From: Herbiconiux sp. SALV-R1
Lineage (GTDB): Bacteria; Actinomycetota; Actinomycetes; Actinomycetales; Microbacteriaceae
Length of the DNA stretch: 64,000 bases
Direction: 5' to 3'
NCBI RefSeq assembly: GCF_013113715.1
Contig: NZ_CP053344.1
Coordinates: 4,216,001 to 4,280,000, forward strand
How positions within the stretch are numbered: position 1 is the stretch's first letter; each line of letters begins with the position of its first letter. The position numbers were made by a program, and so were the translations under genes. Of the stretch, positions 19,432 through 28,313 are shown in pieces. The notes below the pieces were generated by a model. That model had not been told where the DNA came from. It saw only the letters and a program-made list of their open reading frames with translations, and made no database searches.

Positions 19432-20882
19432 GGCAGCACGAGCCGCCCGTCGACGCGGCGGGGGATGCGCAACGGGTTGTCGTCGCGCAGGGCCTCCGGC
19501 AGCGAGTCGGCCGGCGCGCTCTGGTAGGCGATCGGGCGCAGGAAGCGGCGCACGGCGGTGGCACCCACCGAGGTGTGTCCCGAGGTGGTCGCGGGCCACG
19601 GGCCGCCGTGGTGCTGTGCCCAGGTCACGGCGACCCCCGTCGGCCAGCCCTCGAACAGCACCCGTCCGGCCAGGTTCTCGAGACGTGCGAGCACGGGCGC
19701 GACCTCCTCGCCGGGGGCGGCGTGCAGCGTCGCGGTGAGACTTCCCTCCAGCGCGTCGAGCGCCCGGCCGAGGTCGTCGCCCTGGGCGTCGCCCGTGTAC
19801 CGCACGAGCACCGTGACCGGGCCGAACACCTCGGTGAGGATGTCGTGCTGCCGCTCAGCGAGGGTGGAGGCGTCGACCGCCAGGACGACCGGCCGCGCGC
19901 CGTTTTCCACGCCGCCCGCGACCACCGAGACCCCGTCGATCGCTGCCAGCCGCCGCACCCCCTCGTCGTACCCGGTCGCGATCGACGACGTGAGCAGCGC
20001 GGCGGGGGCGGCCCCGACATGCTCCGGCAGAGCTCGCTCCAACGCCGACCCCTGCGGCACGAACACCACCCCGGGTTTGGTGCAGAACTGCCCCGCGCCG
20101 AGCTGGAACGAGGCGGCGAGCTCTTCGGCGAGACGCGCCCCACCGGCGGCGTCGGCACCCGGCGTGACGACGACCGGGTTGAGGCTGCCGAGCTCCCCGA
20201 AGAAGGGAATGGGCGACGGCCGCCGCGCTGCACGATCGTGGAGGGCCCGCCCTCCGGCCAGCGACCCCGTGAACGCGACGGCCCGGATGGCCGGGTCGTC
20301 GACCAGCGCCAGTCCCGCCTCGTAGCCCTCCACGACGGCGAACACCCCCTCCGGTGCGCCTGCCGCGCGGAGCGCCCCGGTCACCAGCTCGCCCGTGCGC
20401 CGAGACAGCTCAGGATGCCCGGGGTGCGCCTTCACGATCACCGGGCAGCCCACCGCCAGCGCCGACGCGGTGTCGCCCCCGGCGACCGAGAACGCGAACG
20501 GGAAGTTGGAGGCCGCGAACACCGCCACCGGCCCGATGGGCCGCAGCAGCCGCCGGAGCTCGGGTCGCGGGGGAGTCGCCGACGGGACGGCGTGGTCGAT
20601 GACGGCCTCGAGATAGGAGCCCTCGGCCACGACGTCGGCGAAGAGGCGCAGCTGGCCGCTGGTGCGGGCGACCTCTCCCGTCAACCGCGCGACGCCGAGC
20701 GAGGTCTCCGCGTCGGCGAGCTGCACGAGGTCGTCGACGTTCTCGTCGAGCACCTCGGCGACGGCGTGCAGCCAGCCGATGCGGGCGGCGGGCGACGCCG
20801 ACGCCGTGACGGTGAAGCTGCGCTCGGCAGCGGAGGCGAGGCGCCGTACCTCCGCGGGGTTCGTGCTGGTGGTCGTGCTCAT
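19428..20882 (-). CDS. 2-oxoglutarate semialdehyde (2,5-dioxovalerate) dehydrogenase
   Basis: A 484-residue aldehyde dehydrogenase of the ketoglutarate-semialdehyde (type III KGSADH) group, recognisable by the opening 'ERSFTVTASASPAARIGWL' pattern and FFGELGSLNP. The catalytic residues Glu230 (FFGELG) and Cys267 (GAGQFCTKPG) are present, as is the cofactor segment VAVFAASNFPFAF. It would oxidise 2,5-dioxopentanoate to 2-oxoglutarate with NAD(P)+, feeding the TCA cycle. The start overlaps the enolase-superfamily gene by four bases. Placement directly after kdgD and an acid-sugar dehydratase strongly supports this function. Confidence 0.9.
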   Translation of the reverse strand: MSTTTSTNPAEVRRLASAAERSFTVTASASPAARIGWLHAVAEVLDENVDDLVQLADAETSLGVARLTGEVARTSGQLRLFADVVAEGSYLEAVIDHAVPSATPPRPELRRLLRPIGPVAVFAASNFPFAFSVAGGDTASALAVGCPVIVKAHPGHPELSRRTGELVTGALRAAGAPEGVFAVVEGYEAGLALVDDPAIRAVAFTGSLAGGRALHDRAARRPSPIPFFGELGSLNPVVVTPGADAAGGARLAEELAASFQLGAGQFCTKPGVVFVPQGSALERALPEHVGAAPAALLTSSIATGYDEGVRRLAAIDGVSVVAGGVENGARPVVLAVDASTLAERQHDILTEVFGPVTVLVRYTGDAQGDDLGRALDALEGSLTATLHAAPGEEVAPVLARLENLAGRVLFEGWPTGVAVTWAQHHGGPWPATTSGHTSVGATAVRRFLRPIAYQSAPADSLPEALRDDNPLRIPRRVDGRLVLP

Positions 20883-21958
20883 GCTGTCTCCTCACTCCGG
20901 AACCTGATGCCGAGCCCGAGTCGCGGGCCGCCGGTCGCCCATCCGCCGGCGATCTGCACCCCGCTCGGCTCGGCGAGTGCGCCGAGCTGCCCGAAGCCGG
21001 CGTCTTCGACGTCTTCGACCCACGGCGCCTCGGGCAGGGTGAACGCGAGCTGGGCCGAGAGCTCGGGCAGCAGGTGCGGTGCGAGCTCGACCTCCCGCGA
21101 GCGCGCGAGGGAGGCGATCTCGAGGAACGGGGTGACGCCCCCCACCCGCACGATGTTCGGCTGCACGACGTCGACGGCGCCCGCGTCGATGTAGTCGCGG
21201 AAGCGATACCGCGTGTGCAGGTTCTCGCCGAGCGCGATCGGCACCGGGCTGCGGCGGCGCAGCTCGACGTGCCCGGCGAGGTCGTCGGCGCGCAGCGGCT
21301 CCTCGAGCCAGCGCACGTCGAACTCCGCGACGGCCTCGGCGGCCCGGGTCGCCGTGTCGAGGTTCCAGCGCTGGTTCGCGTCGATCATGAGCGCACGATC
21401 GGGCCCGAGCACCTCGCGCACCGCGGCGAGCCGGCGCAGGTCGTCGTCGAGCTCCGGTCGCCCGACCTTGATCTTCACGCCGGTGAACCCGGCCTCGACC
21501 CACCGTTTCACCTGCGCCACGAGCTCCTGGTCGGAGTAGTGCAGGTTCACGCCGCTGCCGTAGGCGGGCACCCGGTCGTGCCGGCGGCCGAGCAGATCGG
21601 GCAGCGAGAGGCTCTGGCGCCGCGCCCGAAGGTCCCACAGCGCGAGGTCGAGACCGGCGAGCGCGATGGTGGTGACGCCGCCCCCGCCGGCCTCATGGAT
21701 GCGCTCCCAGCACTCCTGCCAGAGCGACGGCCTGATCTCGCGGCCGAGGGCGAAGGGGAGGATGTCGTCGTGCAGCAGGGCGAGAACGGCACGGCCGCCG
21801 ATGGTGGGCGTCCAGGTGAAGCCGTGCCCCGCGCATCCGTCACTGTCGATCACGTCGACCGTGATGACCCGCACGTCGACGACGTCGGCACCCCACGGGC
21901 GGCGCAGCGGGATGGTAAGCAGGCGCGCCTCGGCCGAGGCGAGTCGCGGTGCGGTCAC
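20879..21958 (-). CDS. Mandelate racemase-type acid-sugar dehydratase (enolase superfamily)
   Basis: A 359-residue enolase-superfamily enzyme. It has the N-terminal capping domain and a TIM barrel with the general base motif K162-I-K164, metal ligands Asp193, Glu219 and Glu245 (DAN, EEP, GEN) and His295 in APHLLPEL. KxK plus a histidine is the mandelate-racemase arrangement used by aldarate and aldonate dehydratases. In context it would dehydrate glucarate or galactarate to 5-keto-4-deoxyglucarate, the substrate of the neighbouring KdgD. Overlaps of four bases join it to both neighbours. The exact stereochemistry of the substrate cannot be read off. Confidence 0.85.
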   Translation of the reverse strand: MTAPRLASAEARLLTIPLRRPWGADVVDVRVITVDVIDSDGCAGHGFTWTPTIGGRAVLALLHDDILPFALGREIRPSLWQECWERIHEAGGGGVTTIALAGLDLALWDLRARRQSLSLPDLLGRRHDRVPAYGSGVNLHYSDQELVAQVKRWVEAGFTGVKIKVGRPELDDDLRRLAAVREVLGPDRALMIDANQRWNLDTATRAAEAVAEFDVRWLEEPLRADDLAGHVELRRRSPVPIALGENLHTRYRFRDYIDAGAVDVVQPNIVRVGGVTPFLEIASLARSREVELAPHLLPELSAQLAFTLPEAPWVEDVEDAGFGQLGALAEPSGVQIAGGWATGGPRLGLGIRFRSEETA

Positions 21959-22866
21959 GCCACCAGCTCGCGTCCGCGGTCGAGCAGGGCGGCGAGGCGA
22001 GCGGTCTGCTCGCTCGTGGGGTCGACGAGGGGAGCCCGCACCGAGCCGACCGGCAGACCCCCGAGGCGCAGGCCGGTCTTGATGAGCGAGACGGCGAAGC
22101 CGGGGGTCTCGTCGCGCAGGCGCACCAGCGGCGAGTAGAAGCCGTCGAGCAGCGCCGCGGTGCGCTCGGAGTCGCCGTCGCGCAGGGCGACGTAGAAGGC
22201 CGTCGCGATGTCGGGCGCCATGGCGAAGACCGCGGAGGAGTAGAGGGGCACACCCACCGCGCGGTACGCCGCCTGGCTGAGTTCGGCCGTGAGCAGGCCG
22301 TTGAAGAACAGCACCTCGCGACCGCTCGCTGCCGCCACCCGCACGAACTGCTGAGCCACCGCGATGTCGCCGACTCCGTCTTTCACGCCCACCACCGACG
22401 GGATGCGCAGCAGCGCCTCGACCGACTCGGGAGTGAACGTCGCGGCACCGCGGTGGTAGACGATGAGGGGAAGCCCGGTCGCCGCGGCGATGGCCTCGAC
22501 GTAGGCGACGAGGCCGCTCTGCGGGCCGCCCACGAGGTACGGCGGCATCACCAGGAGGCCGTCGGCGCCGAGCTGCTCGGCGCTCCGTGCGCAGGCCCGG
22601 GCGTGACCGAGGGGGCCACCCGTTCCTGCGACGACCGGCACGGCACCCGCGGCCGCCGCGACGGCAGCCGCCACCGCTGTCTCGTACTCGTCGTGGGCCA
22701 GGGCGTGGAACTCCCCGGTGCCACAGGCGGCGAACACCGCGGCGGCGCCGTCTGCCACCCGCCCGGCGACGTGCTGCCCGAGGAGCTCGGTGTCGACCCG
22801 GTCGCTCCCGTCGAAGGGGGTGACGGGGAAGAACAGCACTCCGTCGTTCATGGTGAGTTCAGGCAT
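21955..22866 (-). CDS. kdgD: 5-dehydro-4-deoxyglucarate dehydratase
   Basis: A 303-residue DapA-superfamily TIM barrel. The Schiff-base lysine is Lys162 (VVGVKDG) and the catalytic tyrosine Tyr137 (IVYHRG); the 'ACGTGEFHALAHDEY' segment is characteristic of KdgD and differs from DapA's typical GTTGE. The enzyme dehydrates and decarboxylates 5-dehydro-4-deoxy-glucarate to 2,5-dioxopentanoate plus CO2. Upstream lies a NAD-epimerase-like dehydrogenase and downstream the dehydratase and semialdehyde dehydrogenase, which gives the full order of the oxidative uronate route. It starts eight bases inside the preceding gene. Confidence 0.9.
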   Translation of the reverse strand: MPELTMNDGVLFFPVTPFDGSDRVDTELLGQHVAGRVADGAAAVFAACGTGEFHALAHDEYETAVAAAVAAAAGAVPVVAGTGGPLGHARACARSAEQLGADGLLVMPPYLVGGPQSGLVAYVEAIAAATGLPLIVYHRGAATFTPESVEALLRIPSVVGVKDGVGDIAVAQQFVRVAAASGREVLFFNGLLTAELSQAAYRAVGVPLYSSAVFAMAPDIATAFYVALRDGDSERTAALLDGFYSPLVRLRDETPGFAVSLIKTGLRLGGLPVGSVRAPLVDPTSEQTARLAALLDRGRELVA

Positions 22867-23794
22867 GTTCGACCTCCGAGATGGTACGGGGAGAGGGGGC
22901 GGCAGAGTGTTCGGGAGTGTGCAGCTCGGTGCGCCAGCTCCGTCGCGCGCGCCAGCCGAGCAGCTCCTCGGCGAGATGGCTGCTGAAGACCGCTCCGTCG
23001 GCGGCGATGGCGTACCCGCCGGCCGCCGGCACGTGCTGCGCCAGCGCGTCGGGGAGCGGTGCCGTCACGAGCGAGTCGTGGGCTCCGACGAAGAACGTCG
23101 TGCCGTTCGGCAGAGTCGCCGCCTGCTCGAGCCAGAGCCGCACGAAATCGCCGGCGTCGCGGGCGTCGACGTAGTTGAACAGGGCGACCGCCGACAGCGC
23201 CGGGTCGTCGAGCCGCTCACGAACGGTGTGGCCCTGCTGCGTCTGGGCGCCCTCCCATTCCTCGGGGGCGATGACGTAGCAGGGGCGGAACGCGCCGATC
23301 CGCAACCGGTCGCCGTCGCGCCGGGCCGCCATGGCGACGAGCTCCTCCACCGCGAGCTTCGAGAGGGCGTAGCTGTTCCAGGGGGCTCGCGGATGCTGTT
23401 CGTCGATGGGCAGGTAGGCCGGCTTCCAGCCGGTGGGCGAGCCGTAGCCGATCACGGTCGGGCTGCTCGCGATGAGCAGCGACGCCGCGCCCACGGAGAG
23501 GCTGGCCTCGAGCACCGTCCAGGCGAGGTCGGTGTTGGTGGCGAAGGTCGCGCGGTCGGGTTCGCTGAAGGGCACGGCCACCGCGGCCAGGTGCACGACG
23601 CCGTCGGGACGGATGCGCTCGAAGCACTCCGCCGCAGCTCCTTCTTCGGCGAGGTCGACGACGACCTGCTCGGCCGGCAGGCCCTCGACCGGCGCGCGGT
23701 CGAGGGAGAACACCTCGTGCCCGGCCTCGGCGAGGACGGCCACCACGCTCCGGCCGAGCCGGCCGGAGCCTCCGGTGACGATGATGCGGCTCAT
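22859..23794 (-). CDS. NAD-dependent epimerase/dehydratase-family protein, candidate uronate dehydrogenase
   Basis: A 311-residue extended-SDR protein. The Rossmann motif VTGGSGRLG is at residues 6-14; HLAA lies near 68 and the catalytic YxxxK is Tyr142/Lys146 (YALSK) with serines at 110-111. Uronate dehydrogenases (Udh) belong to this superfamily and oxidise galacturonate or glucuronate to the aldarolactone. Position beside an aldarate dehydratase, kdgD and KGSADH makes Udh the best hypothesis. It is longer than classical Udh (about 265 residues), so a nucleotide-sugar or other sugar oxidoreductase remains possible. ATGA overlaps the Gfo/Idh gene; the frame opening at 23947 is discounted. 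Confidence 0.7.
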   Translation of the reverse strand: MSRIIVTGGSGRLGRSVVAVLAEAGHEVFSLDRAPVEGLPAEQVVVDLAEEGAAAECFERIRPDGVVHLAAVAVPFSEPDRATFATNTDLAWTVLEASLSVGAASLLIASSPTVIGYGSPTGWKPAYLPIDEQHPRAPWNSYALSKLAVEELVAMAARRDGDRLRIGAFRPCYVIAPEEWEGAQTQQGHTVRERLDDPALSAVALFNYVDARDAGDFVRLWLEQAATLPNGTTFFVGAHDSLVTAPLPDALAQHVPAAGGYAIAADGAVFSSHLAEELLGWRARRSWRTELHTPEHSAAPSPRTISEVEHA

Positions 23795-25173
23795 CGGGCC
23801 ACCGCTTCGGGAGCCTGCGGAGCGAGTCGATCGAGCGCCTGGGCTCCCGCACCCAGATCGAGTTCGGCGATGCGCACCGCCTGCCCGGTCTCGAGCGAGC
23901 GGTTGCCCGCCAGCCCCACCACGACCGAGCGCACTCCTTCGAGCCACCCGGCCGTGCGGCCGAGCGGGTCGGGCTGCGCTCCGTCGAACACGTCACGCAG
24001 CAGCTGCGCGTCACCGCCACCGTGTCCGCCCTCGGCCACGGGGATCGGCACCTCACGGGCCGTGCCGAAGTGGTGCTGCACGAGCAGCCGGTCGCCCACC
24101 GGGCGCGCCGGGTCGTCGGTGACGAGGTCGGGCCGGGCGCTCGGGTCGACGACGGTGCGCCCGTCTTCGTCGACCAGCACGATGCCGCGCTCGACCACGC
24201 TCAGCTCGGCGCGGCCCTTCGTGCCGTTCACCGACACCGTGTACCCCTCCCACGGCGAGTGCGCGGTGAGCGAGTACGACATGCTCGCGCCCTGGTCGTA
24301 GTCGACCACCAGCGACAGGTTGTCCTCGATGGTGATGCCCTCGTCGAACACGTCGCGGTCGCGCAGGTAGCCGTCGAACGACTCCTGCTGCAGGTAGAGC
24401 CCCTCCCACACCGGGTCGGTGCGGAGGTCGAGGCTGAAGGCGTCGCGCAGGGGCGAGTCGCCGGTGCCGCGCGACGGCCGGGGCCCGAGCCCGCGTGCCG
24501 CGGCGTTCTCGGCGCCGTAGAACCGAAGGCCTCCGCTTGCGAACACCCTCGTGGGCGCTGCGGCGAGCCACCAGTTCACGAGGTCGAAGTGATGGCTCGA
24601 CTTGTGGATGAGCAGGCCCCCCGAGCTCGCCTTGTCGCGGTGCCAGCGACGGAAGTAGTCGGCGCCGTGGGCGGTGTCGAGCATCCACTCGAAGTGCACG
24701 CTCGTGACCTCGCCGATCTCGCCGGAGGCGATGACGCGCTTCAGCTCGGTGTTGCGGGGCGAGTAGCGGTAGTTGAAGGTGATGGTCACGGTGCGACCCG
24801 TGCGCTCGACCGCCTCGGCGATGCGGCGCACCCCGTCTTCGGTGGTGGTGAGCGGCTTCTCGACGATGGCGTCGGCCCCCGCGTCGAGCGACTCGACGAT
24901 GTAATCGGCGTGCGTGAAGTCGGGCGAGGTGATGATGACCCGGTCGATGCGGTGGGTGCGGATGGCCTCGGCCAGCGCATCCGGTTCGAACCGCACCGGG
25001 CTGCCGAGCTCGGGCCGCTGGGCGAGCGACCACTGCTGCCGGCCGGGGTTGGTGTCGGTCCAGGCCACCAGCTCGGCGACGTCGGAGTGCTGGCCGGCGA
25101 TCGCGTCGAGGTACATCTGGGCCCGGGATCCGGTGCCCACGAGCGCGTAGCGGAGGCGGGTGGGGGTCTGCAT
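23791..25173 (-). CDS. Gfo/Idh/MocA-family sugar oxidoreductase
   Basis: A 460-residue oxidoreductase. The N-terminal Rossmann domain has GTGSRAQ at 13-19, and the family EKP motif is at 105-107. The C-terminal half is longer than usual, with HFEWMLDTAHGADYF and a Trp/His-rich stretch (KSSHHFDLVNWW) that resembles family members acting on oligosaccharides or glycosides. It probably oxidises or isomerises a sugar unit using tightly bound NAD. It starts one base inside the permease stop (TGATG) and overlaps the next gene by four bases. The substrate is unknown, but it could process the imported saccharide before hydrolysis. Confidence 0.83.
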   Translation of the reverse strand: MQTPTRLRYALVGTGSRAQMYLDAIAGQHSDVAELVAWTDTNPGRQQWSLAQRPELGSPVRFEPDALAEAIRTHRIDRVIITSPDFTHADYIVESLDAGADAIVEKPLTTTEDGVRRIAEAVERTGRTVTITFNYRYSPRNTELKRVIASGEIGEVTSVHFEWMLDTAHGADYFRRWHRDKASSGGLLIHKSSHHFDLVNWWLAAAPTRVFASGGLRFYGAENAAARGLGPRPSRGTGDSPLRDAFSLDLRTDPVWEGLYLQQESFDGYLRDRDVFDEGITIEDNLSLVVDYDQGASMSYSLTAHSPWEGYTVSVNGTKGRAELSVVERGIVLVDEDGRTVVDPSARPDLVTDDPARPVGDRLLVQHHFGTAREVPIPVAEGGHGGGDAQLLRDVFDGAQPDPLGRTAGWLEGVRSVVVGLAGNRSLETGQAVRIAELDLGAGAQALDRLAPQAPEAVAR

Positions 25174-26120
25174 CACTTGATTCCCGTCGTGGCGAAGCCC
25201 TTGATCAAGAAGCGCTGCCCGATGAGGAACGCGATGAACAGGGGGATGAGCGAGAGCACCGACATGGCGAACATCGACCCGAAGTCGGAACTCGACTGGG
25301 CGTCGATGAACCCCTTCAGCGCGACGGATGAGGGGAACAACTCCGGGAGTCGCAGGTAGATGAGCGGGCCGAAGAAGTCGCCCCAGGTCCAGATGAAGGT
25401 GAAGATCGCGGTGGTGGCGAGGGCGGGCACCATGAGCGGCAGGGTGACCTGCACGAAGGTGCGCAGGTGGCCGGCGCCGTCGATGCGCGCCGCCTCGAAG
25501 ATCTCCTTCGGCAGGGCGCGGATGAACTGCACCATGAGGAAGACGAAGAAGGCGTCGGTGGCGAGGAACTTCGGCACGATGAGCGGCAGGAAGGTGTTCA
25601 GCCAGCCGAGCTCCTTGAAGATGGTGAACTGCGGGATCAGCACCACCTGGAACGGCAGCATGATGGTGGCGAGCATGAGCGCGAACAGCAGCGTGCGACC
25701 GCGGAAGTTGAGCCTGCCGAAGGCGTAGGCCGCCAGGGAGCACGACACCAGGTTGCCGATGATGGCGCCCGCCGCGATGATCGTCGAGTTCAGCAGCGAC
25801 ACCCCGAACGGCACCTGCAGGTCGTTCCAGCCGTTGACGTAGTTCTCGACCGTGAAGTTCGTGGTGAACAGCGTGAGGTCGCGGAAGATCTCGTCGTTCG
25901 GCTTGAAGCTCGACACCACGAGCCAGAGCAGCGGGTAGATCATCACGAGCGATGCCGCGATGAGGCCGATGTGCTTGAGCGTGGAGAGCACACGGCTGCG
26001 CGCGCGGTAGGAGGCGCTCGAGCGGGTGCTGCGGGCGGGCTTCTGCGGGGAGTCTCCCTCCGTGCCCGGGGCGGAGGCGGCCTCGGCGGCCGGCTTGGCG
26101 AGAAGGTTCTCAGTCGTCAT
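25173..26120 (-). CDS. Carbohydrate ABC transporter permease (MalG class)
   Basis: A 315-residue permease with six predicted membrane segments, an N-terminal cytoplasmic tail of about 45 residues and the EAA loop (EIFEAARIDGAGHLRTF, around residue 215). The last residues (RFLIKGFATTGIK) match the usual MalG-family end. It starts 11 bases inside the MalF-class gene. Its binding protein is encoded separately on the opposite strand at 28314 and no ATPase is in the cluster, so a shared MsmK/MalK-type ATPase elsewhere is expected. Confidence 0.9.
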   Translation of the reverse strand: MTTENLLAKPAAEAASAPGTEGDSPQKPARSTRSSASYRARSRVLSTLKHIGLIAASLVMIYPLLWLVVSSFKPNDEIFRDLTLFTTNFTVENYVNGWNDLQVPFGVSLLNSTIIAAGAIIGNLVSCSLAAYAFGRLNFRGRTLLFALMLATIMLPFQVVLIPQFTIFKELGWLNTFLPLIVPKFLATDAFFVFLMVQFIRALPKEIFEAARIDGAGHLRTFVQVTLPLMVPALATTAIFTFIWTWGDFFGPLIYLRLPELFPSSVALKGFIDAQSSSDFGSMFAMSVLSLIPLFIAFLIGQRFLIKGFATTGIK

Positions 26121-27066
26121 AGAACACCCAGAATTTCGATAGCCAGAAGTTGACGGCGGTGAACACCGCGATCACGATGAGCAGGAACCAGGCCATCGCC
26201 GAGGCGTAGCCCATGTCGTATTCGAGGAAGCCGATCCGGTAGAGGAAGAGCGTGTAGAACATGGTCGAGTCGGCCGGCCCGCCCGTGCCCCCGGAGACCA
26301 CGTAGGCCTGCGTGAAGGTCTGGAACGCGAAGATGATCTGCAGCACGAGGTTGAAGAAGATGATCGGCGTGAGCAGCGGCAGCGTGATGGTGAAGAAGCG
26401 GCGGATCTTGCCCGCCCCGTCGACCGACGCGGCCTCGTAGTACATCTCCGGGATCTGCCGGAGACCGGCGAGGAAGATCACCATCGGCGACCCGAAGGTC
26501 CAGATGTGCAGCACGATGATGGTGCCGAGGGCGAAGTCGGGGTGTCCGATCCAGCCGGGCCCGTCGACGCCGAAGATCGCGAGGAAGCCGTTAACCAGGC
26601 CGTCCTTGCCGAACACCTGGCGCCACAGGATGGCGATGGCGACCGAGCCGCCGAGAAGGCTCGGCAGGTAGAAGATCGATCGGTAGATCGGCAGTCCGCG
26701 CATGCCGCGGTCGAGCAGCAGCGCGAGGCCGAGCGCCACCGCGAGCTGGATCGGCACCGAGATGACCACGTAGGTGACCGTCACGCGGAAGGCGTTCCAG
26801 AACGCGGCGTCGCCGATCATGTCGGCGTAGTTGTCGAGCCCGGTGAACGCCGGGGGCTTCAGCAGCGGTGACTGGAGCAGGTTGTAGTCGGTGAACGACA
26901 GGTAGAGCGATGCCAGCATGGGGCCGACCGTGAACACCACGAGGCCGATCAGCCAGGGCAGCAGGAACAGGTAGGCCGCGAGCGTGTCGGGCTTCTTCTC
27001 CTTCGGCCCGTTGCGACCGCGCCGGGCGTTCAGCGCGATGGTGCGCAACTCGCCAAGACTGCTCAC
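26110..27066 (-). CDS. Carbohydrate ABC transporter permease (MalF class)
   Basis: A 318-residue CUT1-family permease: six hydrophobic segments, the TDYN motif after the first and the EAA loop EMYYEAASVDGAGKIRRF near residue 215. It is the first gene of an eight-gene operon that runs to 18238, every junction being an overlap. The promoter and operator at 27111-27154 lie just upstream, facing the divergent LacI gene. It pairs with the MalG-class permease. Confidence 0.9.
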   Translation of the reverse strand: MSSLGELRTIALNARRGRNGPKEKKPDTLAAYLFLLPWLIGLVVFTVGPMLASLYLSFTDYNLLQSPLLKPPAFTGLDNYADMIGDAAFWNAFRVTVTYVVISVPIQLAVALGLALLLDRGMRGLPIYRSIFYLPSLLGGSVAIAILWRQVFGKDGLVNGFLAIFGVDGPGWIGHPDFALGTIIVLHIWTFGSPMVIFLAGLRQIPEMYYEAASVDGAGKIRRFFTITLPLLTPIIFFNLVLQIIFAFQTFTQAYVVSGGTGGPADSTMFYTLFLYRIGFLEYDMGYASAMAWFLLIVIAVFTAVNFWLSKFWVFYDD

Positions 27067-27110
27067 GTCGACCTCCTCGTTGAGTGGATGCGCTCCGACC
27101 CGGTCGTCGA

Positions 27111-27154
27111 GAAAGCGCTTTCACGATTATGACCGCCGATGCGGGTGACGTCAA
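27111..27154 (-). promoter_or_regulatory. Operon promoter with LacI operator GAAAGCGCTTTC
   Basis: On the minus strand TTGACG (27154-27149), 17 bases, then CATAAT (27131-27126) form the promoter of the eight-gene operon. GAAAGCGCTTTC (27111-27122), a perfect 12-base palindrome, lies three bases downstream and would cover the start of transcription. Matching sites occur at 28265 and 35359. Confidence 0.85.
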
Positions 27155-27210
27155 ATACCACTCCGCGGCGCTATCGTTTCTGGCATTGTCAGGTGGGAAG
27201 GAGGCCGACC

Positions 27211-28224
27211 GTGAGACGACGACCGGGTGCGACGACGATCGCTGAGGTGGCCGAGCGGGCCAACGTGTCTCAGGCGACCGTGTCGCGCGTCATGAACGGG
27301 CGGTTCCTCGGCGAGGAGGCGATCGCCGAGCGCGTTCGCGCGGTGGCGACCGAGCTCGCCTACTCGCCCAACCACCTCGCTCGCAGCCTCGCCCTCGGCC
27401 AGACCCGCGCCATCGCCTTCGTCGTGCCCGACCTCGCCAACCCGACCTTCCAGGCCATGCTCTCCAGTCTCAGCAAGGCCGCCGCCCGCAGCGGCTACCG
27501 CGTGCTGGTCGCCGATTCGGCCGAGTCGCCGGGCGACGAGCCGCTGCTGGTCGCCGAGATCCGCCGTCGCTGCGACGCCGTGGTGCTGTGCGCCCCGCGC
27601 ATGTCCGACGAGGTGCTCGAAGAGCTCGCCGGCACGCTCCGGCCGCTCGTCGTCATCAACCGGCGCAACGACGCCGTCGAGGCGCCGTCGCTCTCGATCG
27701 ACTACCGGGCGGGGGTGCGCGACCTCGCTCAGCACCTGTACGACCTCGGGCACCGGCGTCTGGTGTTCCTCGGCGGCCCCTCGGGCAGTGTGTCGAACGC
27801 CCATCGGCTCGAGGCGCTGAGCGACTTCGAGCGCGAGCATCCCGAGGTGTCGATCGAGCGGATGCCGGTCGGCGCCACCATCGAAGACGGCCTCGGCGCC
27901 GCATCGGCGGTGCGCGACTCGGGCGCCACCGCAGCGCTCGCCTTCAACGACCTCGTGGCCATCGGGCTCCTGAACGGGCTGCTCGCCCTCGGTCTCCGGG
28001 TGCCCGACGACATCTCGGTGACGGGGTTCGACGACATCCCGTTCGCGCGCTACACGACGCCCCCGCTCACGACGGCCTCGGTGCCGCACGAGGAGCTCGG
28101 CACCCAGGCCTGGCAGCGCATGGCGGCGCTGATCGAGGGCGGGCAGCCCGACTCGGACGTCGTCTTCCGGCCCCACATCGAGGTGCGCACCTCCACCGGT
28201 GCGGCGCCGACGACGATCCGATAA
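27211..28224 (+). CDS. LacI-family repressor of the sugar-acid regulon
   Basis: A 337-residue regulator with a clear LacI helix-turn-helix (TIAEVAERANVSQATVSRVM, about residues 8-27), hinge (LARSLALG) and sugar-binding effector domain. GTG 27211 was chosen because GGAAGGAGG lies seven bases upstream; the frame open to 27139 would lengthen the protein through the control region. It is divergent from the permease operon and directly upstream of the binding-protein gene, with operator copies in both gaps, so it most likely represses both. The inducer is probably an imported or processed sugar. Confidence 0.9.
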   Translation: MRRRPGATTIAEVAERANVSQATVSRVMNGRFLGEEAIAERVRAVATELAYSPNHLARSLALGQTRAIAFVVPDLANPTFQAMLSSLSKAAARSGYRVLVADSAESPGDEPLLVAEIRRRCDAVVLCAPRMSDEVLEELAGTLRPLVVINRRNDAVEAPSLSIDYRAGVRDLAQHLYDLGHRRLVFLGGPSGSVSNAHRLEALSDFEREHPEVSIERMPVGATIEDGLGAASAVRDSGATAALAFNDLVAIGLLNGLLALGLRVPDDISVTGFDDIPFARYTTPPLTTASVPHEELGTQAWQRMAALIEGGQPDSDVVFRPHIEVRTSTGAAPTTIR

Positions 28225-28230
28225 CCGGCG

Positions 28231-28276
28231 TTGACATCGGCCCGACCACGATGCTAACTTCCGTGAAAGCGGTTTC
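28231..28276 (+). promoter_or_regulatory. Promoter with LacI operator for binding protein and glycosidase
   Basis: TTGACA (28231-28236) and TAACTT (28255-28260) form a promoter with an 18-base spacer. GAAAGCGGTTTC (28265-28276) lies five bases downstream, over the expected transcription start. It differs from the palindrome at 27111 in one position. Confidence 0.82.
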
Positions 28277-28313
28277 TCGACCGCATTCCCTTCGACACGA
28301 ACGAGGCGCAACG

